Shown here: positions 58,343 to 64,000 of the stretch, piece by piece
Numbering within the stretch: position 1 is the stretch's first letter
Layout of the letters: the number at the start of each line of letters is the position of its first letter
NCBI GenBank assembly: GCA_035275065.1
Contig: DATENM010000136.1
Coordinates: forward strand, 54,458 to 118,457
Source of the DNA: Blastocatellia bacterium
GTDB lineage: Bacteria > Acidobacteriota > Blastocatellia > UBA7656
Length of the DNA: 64,000 nt
Direction of reading: 5' to 3'
Notes under the pieces: model-generated
What the model saw: only the letters and a program-made list of their open reading frames with translations
Database searches by the model: none
Told to the model about the DNA's origin: nothing
Position numbers and translations under genes: made by a program

Positions 58343-61180
58343 CTACTCGTGGCGCAGGGCTTCTAGGGGATCAACGCGCGCCGCCTTGCGCGCCGGCAGC
58401 CAGCAGGCGACCAGCGCCACCATCGTCAGCAGCGAGGCGATGACGGCGAAGGTTATCGGGTCTGTCCCTTTCACGCCGTAAAGCTGCTCGGCCATCTGCG
58501 TCTGCCAACTGTCGTGCGCGAAATACTGGCTGGCCAGCAGCCGCTTCAAGGCGTAACCGCTCAGCGCGCCGACTGCCAGCCCCAGCAATACCAGCTTCAT
58601 GCCTTGCCAGATGACCAGTCGCAAGACATTGGCCGGCTGCGCGCCCAAGGCCATGCGGATGCCGATTTCGTTCGTTCGTTGCGCCACCGAATAAGCCAGC
58701 ACGCCTGACAGTCCGATGGCCGCAAGCAGCAGCGCCAGCCCGCCAAAGAAACTCAAGAGCCGCGCCGACAGCCGCTCCTGTCCCAACGTGGCCTGCGCGC
58801 GGGCAGTTTGAGTGCTGACTTCCGTAACCGGCAGATTGCTGTCCAGGTCGCGCACGGCCTGGCGCACCGCTGTCACGAGCGCGGTCGGTTCGCCCACCGT
58901 GCGCAAGGCGAAATACATCTCGCCGGTCTCGGCGACTTCCTGCCGCCACGGCGTGTAGAGCAGCGGCGTGATCTCTTCGCGCTGGTTCATGTATTTGGTG
59001 TCGGCGACGACGCCGATGATCTCGACTTCGCGTTTGCCCATCCTGACGCGCTTGCCCAGCACCTCTTCGTCGGGGAAGAATTTTTGTGCGAAGGTTTGAT
59101 TGACAATGCCCACCTGGGGCGCACGCTCATCATCTTGCGCCGTGAAGTCGCGCCCGCCGAGCAGCGGAATTTCCATCGTCGCGAAATAGTTCTCGCGCGC
59201 TATCTGGCGGTTGGCGCTATGTGCCTCGGCTGTCTGTTCCATCTCGCCGGGCAGCAAAAAGTCGTTGACATAATTGTTATCCGCGATAAGCGGGACGCGT
59301 CCAAAGGTCGCCGCGCGCACGCCCGGCAGGTTGTCTAATCGCGCAAAGAGCTGCTGATAGAACTGCGCCAGCCGTTCATCCTTGTAGCCGCCTTGCTGCG
59401 GCTGCAAGCGGAAGAGCAAGAGGTTCTCTTGATTGAAGCCGAGGTTGACGTGTTGCAGATTATTGAGCGTGCGAATGAACAGACCGGCGCCGATTAATAG
59501 CAACAACGAGAGCGCCACCTGCGCGACGATCAGCCCTTTGCTCAGCCGCGAGACGACGCCCGTCGTGCGGCGGCTCTGTTTGAGCGAGGAGGCGAGATCG
59601 GGGCGGGTGGCGCGCCACGCCGGCACCAGTCCAAACAGCACGCCGGTCACGAGCGAGACCGCAACCGTGAACCCCAGCACGCGCCAATTCAGCTTGAGAT
59701 CAAGCTCATTGGGCAAAATCCCTGTGTTCTTGTCGGTCAGCGCCACGAGCGCGCTCTTGCCCCAAAGGGCGAACAGCACGCCGACCGCGCCGCCGACAGC
59801 GGCGAGCAGGACGCTTTCGGTGAGCAGTTGCCGCACCAGCCGCAAACGTCCGGCGCCGACGGCGAGGCGGATACTGATTTCAGGGCCGCGCAAGGCGGCG
59901 CGCGCCAACAACAGGTTGGCGACGTTGGCGCAGGCAATCAGCAACACCAGCGCCACCACGATAAACAGCCCATAGATGGTCGTTGAATAACGTCTGCGGC
60001 GGTCCAACATCCCACGGCTGCCGGATTCCGCCATCAGGCGCGGGTAATCTTTCGGTTCGAGTTGCGCGGGCTCGTTCGCTTTGCGCGGCGGCGGCATGAC
60101 TTCGAGGGCGGCGGCTTGAAAGATGCCGTCCAGGCTGTCGCGCGCCTGTTCATAGGTCGCGCCCGGTTTGAGGCGGCCCATCAAATTCAGCCACCAGTAG
60201 CCCGGCCTTTTCGCCGTGCCCAAACGGCTGTGCTCGCCTCGCAACAACCGCTCACAGGCCAGCGGGACGGCAACGGCGGGATGAAAATCTACCTGTAACG
60301 TGCCGGTGAAAGCGGGCGGCGTGACGCCGATGATGGTGAATGTTTGCTTGTTGATCTTGAGCGGCTGGCCGATGACGGCAGGGTTGCCGCCAAAGCGCTC
60401 CTGCCAAAACTGATGGCTGAGCACGACCACGGGCGCGGCATCTGGCTTGTCGTCTTCGCCAGTGATCGCGCGTCCCAGGCTCGGTTGCAATCTCAGCCCG
60501 GCGAAATAGCCGCCGGTCACGGCTTGCCCGTCGATGAGTTCCGCCTGATCGCCCACCGCCGCGGTCAATTCCCTCAGCGGCGCGAAGGCGAAGAGATCGC
60601 TGAGCGGGCTGTCGGGCGCTTGCGCCTGCGCCTGGCGCATCTTGTCAAAGACCTCGTAGCGAAACAGCGAAAGCCCGCGCGTGCCCGGCGGCGTGGGCAC
60701 GCTCGACGTGCCGCTCATGCCACCTAACCTGAACGGCTGACCGGCATACCAGGCAAAGACTACCAACTGTTCCGGCTCGGCGACCGGCAAGCTCCTGAGC
60801 AGCACGGCATCGACGACACTGAAGATGGCCGTGTTAGCGCCGATGCCTAACGCGAGCGATAGCACAGCGACCAGGGTAAAGCCTTTGTGCTTGAGCAGCA
60901 TGCGCATGCCATATCGCAGGTCTTGAATCATGTCGTCCTCCCAGCGGTAGCTTTGCATCCATAAGGCGTCCCAGAAGGCGCCCGTGCTGCGCCGCAGCAG
61001 GTCGAGTTTGGTCCGCCAGTTGAGCCGATGCCAGTCGGCCAACAGACGTTCGCGGTATTGCAGCTCGGCCTGCCACTCCTGTCGCCAATCGGCGCGCACG
61101 CGCCGAGGCACGATCAGGCCCAGGAACCGAATGAGCCAGAGCCAGAAGCGAAAACGTGGTGTGCGCGGCGGCTGCGCCAT
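58343..61180 (-). CDS. ADOP-type ABC transporter permease (MacB/FtsX-like), copy 1
   Basis: About 945 aa. An N-terminal region GLIVPRRVRADWRQEWQAELQYRERLL, then QDLRYGMRMLLKHKGFTLVAVLSLALGIGANTAIFSVVDAVLLRSLPV, the MacB-like periplasmic core, and two FtsX membrane domains (ANVANLLLARAALRGPEISIRLAVGAGR; LLLAAIGLSGVLAYSVAQRTNEIGIRMALGAQ), ending DPLEALRHE. These 'acidobacterial duplicated orphan permeases' lack a partner ATPase gene. The frame begins with GTG 61189, overlapping the stop of copy 2; ATG 61180 is nine bases later. It is nearly identical in many stretches to copy 2 upstream, a tandem duplication. Confidence 0.9.
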   Translation of the reverse strand: MAQPPRTPRFRFWLWLIRFLGLIVPRRVRADWRQEWQAELQYRERLLADWHRLNWRTKLDLLRRSTGAFWDALWMQSYRWEDDMIQDLRYGMRMLLKHKGFTLVAVLSLALGIGANTAIFSVVDAVLLRSLPVAEPEQLVVFAWYAGQPFRLGGMSGTSSVPTPPGTRGLSLFRYEVFDKMRQAQAQAPDSPLSDLFAFAPLRELTAAVGDQAELIDGQAVTGGYFAGLRLQPSLGRAITGEDDKPDAAPVVVLSHQFWQERFGGNPAVIGQPLKINKQTFTIIGVTPPAFTGTLQVDFHPAVAVPLACERLLRGEHSRLGTAKRPGYWWLNLMGRLKPGATYEQARDSLDGIFQAAALEVMPPPRKANEPAQLEPKDYPRLMAESGSRGMLDRRRRYSTTIYGLFIVVALVLLIACANVANLLLARAALRGPEISIRLAVGAGRLRLVRQLLTESVLLAAVGGAVGVLFALWGKSALVALTDKNTGILPNELDLKLNWRVLGFTVAVSLVTGVLFGLVPAWRATRPDLASSLKQSRRTTGVVSRLSKGLIVAQVALSLLLLIGAGLFIRTLNNLQHVNLGFNQENLLLFRLQPQQGGYKDERLAQFYQQLFARLDNLPGVRAATFGRVPLIADNNYVNDFLLPGEMEQTAEAHSANRQIARENYFATMEIPLLGGRDFTAQDDERAPQVGIVNQTFAQKFFPDEEVLGKRVRMGKREVEIIGVVADTKYMNQREEITPLLYTPWRQEVAETGEMYFALRTVGEPTALVTAVRQAVRDLDSNLPVTEVSTQTARAQATLGQERLSARLLSFFGGLALLLAAIGLSGVLAYSVAQRTNEIGIRMALGAQPANVLRLVIWQGMKLVLLGLAVGALSGYALKRLLASQYFAHDSWQTQMAEQLYGVKGTDPITFAVIASLLTMVALVACWLPARKAARVDPLEALRHE

Positions 61181-61185
61181 CGGGT

Positions 61186-64000
61186 TCACTCGTGGCGCAG
61201 GGCTTCTAGGGGATCAACGCGCGCCGCCTTGCGCGCCGGCAGCCAGCAAGCCAGTAGCGCCACTAGCGCCAGCAGCGCCGCGATCACCACCAGGGTTACA
61301 GGGTCCATCCCTTTCACGCCGTAAAGCTGCTCGGCCATCTGCGCCTGCCAGGAGCGTTCCTCAAAATACTGGCTACTGACCAGGCGCTTGATGACATAGC
61401 CGCCCAGTGCGCCGACCGCCAAGCCCAGCAGCACCAGCTTCATGCCTTGCCAGATGACCAGTCGCAAGACGTTGGCTGGCTGCGCGCCCAGGGCCATGCG
61501 GATGCCGATCTCGTTGGTGCGTTGCGCCACCGAATAAGCCAGCACACCTGACAGTCCGATGGCCGCAAGCAGCAGCGCCAGCCCGCCAAAGAAGCTCAAG
61601 AGCCGCGCGTACAGGCGCTCCTGTCCTAGCGATGACTCCGAGCGCGCGGTTTGCGTTTCGACGTCGGTGACCGGCAAGGTGTTGTCTTGCTCCCCGATGA
61701 CCTGGCGTACGGTGTTCGCAAGCGCCGTCGGCTCGCCCGCCGTGCGCAGCGCGAAATGCATTTCGCCGATGGCCTTCAATTCCTGTTGCCACGGCGTGTA
61801 AAGCAGCGGCTCAAGGTCGCTGCGCTGGCTGTCGTACTTGGTGTCGGCGACGACGCCGATGATCTCAACCGAGTCCTTGTCGCCCACTTCGGTGACGTGT
61901 TTGCCCAAGACCTCTTCGTCGGGGAAGAACTTGTCGGCGAAGGTCTGGTTGACGATGGCGACTTTCGGCGCGCGTTGATCGTCCTGCGCCGCGAAGCCGC
62001 GCCCGCGCAGCAGCGGAATTTCCATCGCCGCGAAATAATTCTCGCGGATCATCTGCCGGTTGGTGATATGTTCGCCTGCGGCCTTCTCCGTCTCGCCCGG
62101 CAGCAGGAAATCCGTATTCCACATATTGTGCGAGATGAGCGGGACGCGCCCGAAGGTCGCCGAGCGCACCCCCGGCAGGCTGTCCAACCGCGCAAAGAGC
62201 TGTTTATAAAACTGCGTCAAGCGCTCGTCTTTGTAGCCGCCTTGTTGCGGCTGCAAAGTGAAGAGCAAGAGGTTCTCTTGATTGAACCCAAGATTGACGT
62301 GTTGCAGATTATTGAGCGTGCGAATGAACAGGCCGGCGCCGATCAGCAATAATAAAGAGAGCGCCACCTGTGCGATCACCAGCCCCTTACTCAGCCGCGA
62401 GACGACGCCCGTCGTGCGGCGGCTCTGTTTGAGCGAAGAGGCGAGATCGGGGCGCGTGGCGCGCCACGCCGGCACCAGTCCAAACAGCACGCCGGTCAGC
62501 AGCGAGACGACAACCGTGAATGCCAGCACGCGCAAGTTCAGGCTGAGGTCAACATCTTTAGGCAGGAATCGCGTATCGGTTCCGGTGATCGCTATCAGGC
62601 CGCTCTTGCCCCAAAGGGCGAACAGCACGCCGACCGCGCCGCCGACAGCGGCGAGCAGGACGCTTTCGGTGAGCAGTTGCCGCACCAGCCGCAAGCGTCC
62701 GGCGCCGACGGCGAGGCGGATACTGATTTCAGGGCCGCGCAAGGCGGCGCGCGCCAACAACAGGTTGGCGACGTTGGCGCAGGCAATCAGCAGCACCAGC
62801 CCGACGACGATAGACAGCCCGTAGATCGTCGTCGAATAAGATTTGCGATGCTCCAGCAGACCAAGGTTGCCGGATTGCGCGACCAGATGCGGAAAATCTT
62901 TCGGGTCAAGCTGCGCCGGCTCATTCTCTTTGCGCGGCGGCGGCATGACTTCGAGGGCGGCGGCTTGAAAGATGGCGTCGAGGCTCTCGCGCGCTTGCTC
63001 GCGGGTCGCGCCCGGTTTGAGGCGGCCCATCAAGTTCAGCCACCAGATGTCGGGCTTGTTGGCTCTGGCCATGCCGCTATGATCGCCGAGCACCAAGGGC
63101 TCGGCGACGACGGGGACGGTGACCGATGGGCGATAATCAACTTGCAGCGTTCCGGCAAAGGCCGGCGGGGTCACGCCGATGATCGTGAAAGACAATTTGT
63201 TGAGCTTCAGCGTCTGCCCGATGACGGCGGGGTTGCCGCCAAAGCGCTCTTGCCAATACTGGTGGCTCAGCACGACGACCGGCGGCGCGCCCGGCTGATT
63301 GTCTTCGTCGGTAATTCCGCGTCCGGCAATCGGCTGCACGCCGAGCCCTGCGTAATAGCCACCGGTCACGGCTTGCCCATAGACGACCTCTGCCTGCTCG
63401 TCGGCCATCGCCGTCACTTCATAGATCGGGCCGAAGGCGAAGAGATCGCTGAGCGGGCTGTCGGGCGCTTGCGCCTGCGCCTGGCGCATCTTTTCATAAA
63501 CGTCGTGGCGGAATATTGAAGAATGGCGGGTGCCCGGCGGGGCGGCGACGCCCGAGCCGCGCATGCCGCTGGTTCTAAAGGCGCGCCCGGAATTCCACTC
63601 AAATAGCACCAGGCGGTCAGGCTCTTTGACCGGCAAGCTCCTGAGCAGCACGGCGTCCATCACACTAAAGATGGCGGTGTTGGCGCCAATGCCTAAAGCG
63701 AGCGACAGCACGGCGACCAGGGTGAAGCCTTTGTGCTTGAGCAGCATGCGCATGCCATATCGCAGGTCTTGAATCATGTCGTCCTCCAGTCTGTAGGGTT
63801 GCAACCAGAGCGCGTCCCAGAAGGCCGCGAGACTGAGCCGCAATAAGTGCAATTTGGTGCGCCAATCCAGGCGTTGCCAATCGGCGAGGAGCAGCTCGCG
63901 GTACTGCAATTCGGCCTGCCACTCCTGGCGCCAGTCGGCGCGCAGCCGGCGCGGCACGATCAGGCCGACGAGCGCGATCAAGCGCAGGTGCGGCTTACCG
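61186..64000 (-). CDS. ADOP-type ABC transporter permease, copy 2, 5' end outside window
   Basis: At least 937 aa in the window. The frame is open to the last base (HLRLIALVGLIVPRRLRADW); comparison with copy 1 suggests only a few N-terminal residues are missing. Domain order is as in copy 1. By eye, the two differ mainly in the periplasmic substrate-contacting region (for example EPDRLVLFEWNSGRAFRTSG against EPEQLVVFAWYAGQPFRLGG) while the FtsX halves are close to identical. Its GTGA overlap with copy 1 suggests translation coupling. It probably extrudes or senses something in the envelope; the substrate is unknown. Confidence 0.9.
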   Translation of the reverse strand, partial: GKPHLRLIALVGLIVPRRLRADWRQEWQAELQYRELLLADWQRLDWRTKLHLLRLSLAAFWDALWLQPYRLEDDMIQDLRYGMRMLLKHKGFTLVAVLSLALGIGANTAIFSVMDAVLLRSLPVKEPDRLVLFEWNSGRAFRTSGMRGSGVAAPPGTRHSSIFRHDVYEKMRQAQAQAPDSPLSDLFAFGPIYEVTAMADEQAEVVYGQAVTGGYYAGLGVQPIAGRGITDEDNQPGAPPVVVLSHQYWQERFGGNPAVIGQTLKLNKLSFTIIGVTPPAFAGTLQVDYRPSVTVPVVAEPLVLGDHSGMARANKPDIWWLNLMGRLKPGATREQARESLDAIFQAAALEVMPPPRKENEPAQLDPKDFPHLVAQSGNLGLLEHRKSYSTTIYGLSIVVGLVLLIACANVANLLLARAALRGPEISIRLAVGAGRLRLVRQLLTESVLLAAVGGAVGVLFALWGKSGLIAITGTDTRFLPKDVDLSLNLRVLAFTVVVSLLTGVLFGLVPAWRATRPDLASSLKQSRRTTGVVSRLSKGLVIAQVALSLLLLIGAGLFIRTLNNLQHVNLGFNQENLLLFTLQPQQGGYKDERLTQFYKQLFARLDSLPGVRSATFGRVPLISHNMWNTDFLLPGETEKAAGEHITNRQMIRENYFAAMEIPLLRGRGFAAQDDQRAPKVAIVNQTFADKFFPDEEVLGKHVTEVGDKDSVEIIGVVADTKYDSQRSDLEPLLYTPWQQELKAIGEMHFALRTAGEPTALANTVRQVIGEQDNTLPVTDVETQTARSESSLGQERLYARLLSFFGGLALLLAAIGLSGVLAYSVAQRTNEIGIRMALGAQPANVLRLVIWQGMKLVLLGLAVGALGGYVIKRLVSSQYFEERSWQAQMAEQLYGVKGMDPVTLVVIAALLALVALLACWLPARKAARVDPLEALRHE

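Overview
The window looks like a chromosome segment from an Acidobacteriota bacterium, probably of the Blastocatellia type. This is inferred from gene content and not from a marker gene. The signs are high GC, two very large TonB-dependent receptors with an N-terminal carboxypeptidase-regulatory-like domain, and two tandem MacB/FtsX-type permeases of the 'ADOP' kind typical of that phylum. I found no rRNA, tRNA, CRISPR array, transposase or phage gene.

Layout. 1-5.5 kb: 3' end of a TonB-dependent receptor, then a PilZ protein, pdxH, ybaK and a DUF4097-type secreted protein. 5.6-28.9 kb: one long minus-strand surface polysaccharide locus. In transcription order it holds a polysaccharide deacetylase, a Wzx-like flippase, a Wzy/ligase-like polymerase, a methyltransferase, two AsnB-type amidotransferases, two GT4 glycosyltransferases, a GT39-like membrane transferase, a second methyltransferase, a heparinase/alginate-lyase-like protein, a third AsnB, another GT4, algD (GDP-mannose 6-dehydrogenase), a degenerate Ser/Thr kinase and an ExeA-like ATPase. 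AlgD plus three AsnB proteins suggests an exopolysaccharide with amidated uronic acids. 28.9-31.9 kb: a Tat-exported GMC oxidoreductase pair diverging from an orphan bacterial-microcompartment shell gene. 32.0-35.4 kb: a two-gene accessory unit of unknown function, with lower GC than its neighbours: a zinc-ribbon protein translationally coupled to a protein with eight near-identical TPR units.

35.5-39.4 kb: a sigma factor/anti-sigma operon with two secreted unknowns. 39.6-44.1 kb: an FG-GAP protein, a cold-shock gene with a long leader, a DUF6335-like protein and a lectin-domain protein. 44.6-50.6 kb: a complete TonB-dependent receptor and a VIT/vWA protein. 50.8-54.0 kb: gltX and glnS. 54.0-58.3 kb: a Sco copper chaperone and a copper-radical oxidase with SLH anchors, bracketed by two inverted copies of a 143-bp element with terminal inverted repeats. 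58.3-64 kb: two tandem ADOP permeases, the second running off the window.

The other notable layer is non-coding. At least six intergenic hairpins have arms built from 7-bp tandem repeats of differing sequence, and most start within a few bases of a stop codon. At least three loci carry a second family of GCGCAA-type palindromes in the same position, and further palindromes follow other genes. One palindrome sits in frame inside the heparinase-like gene.
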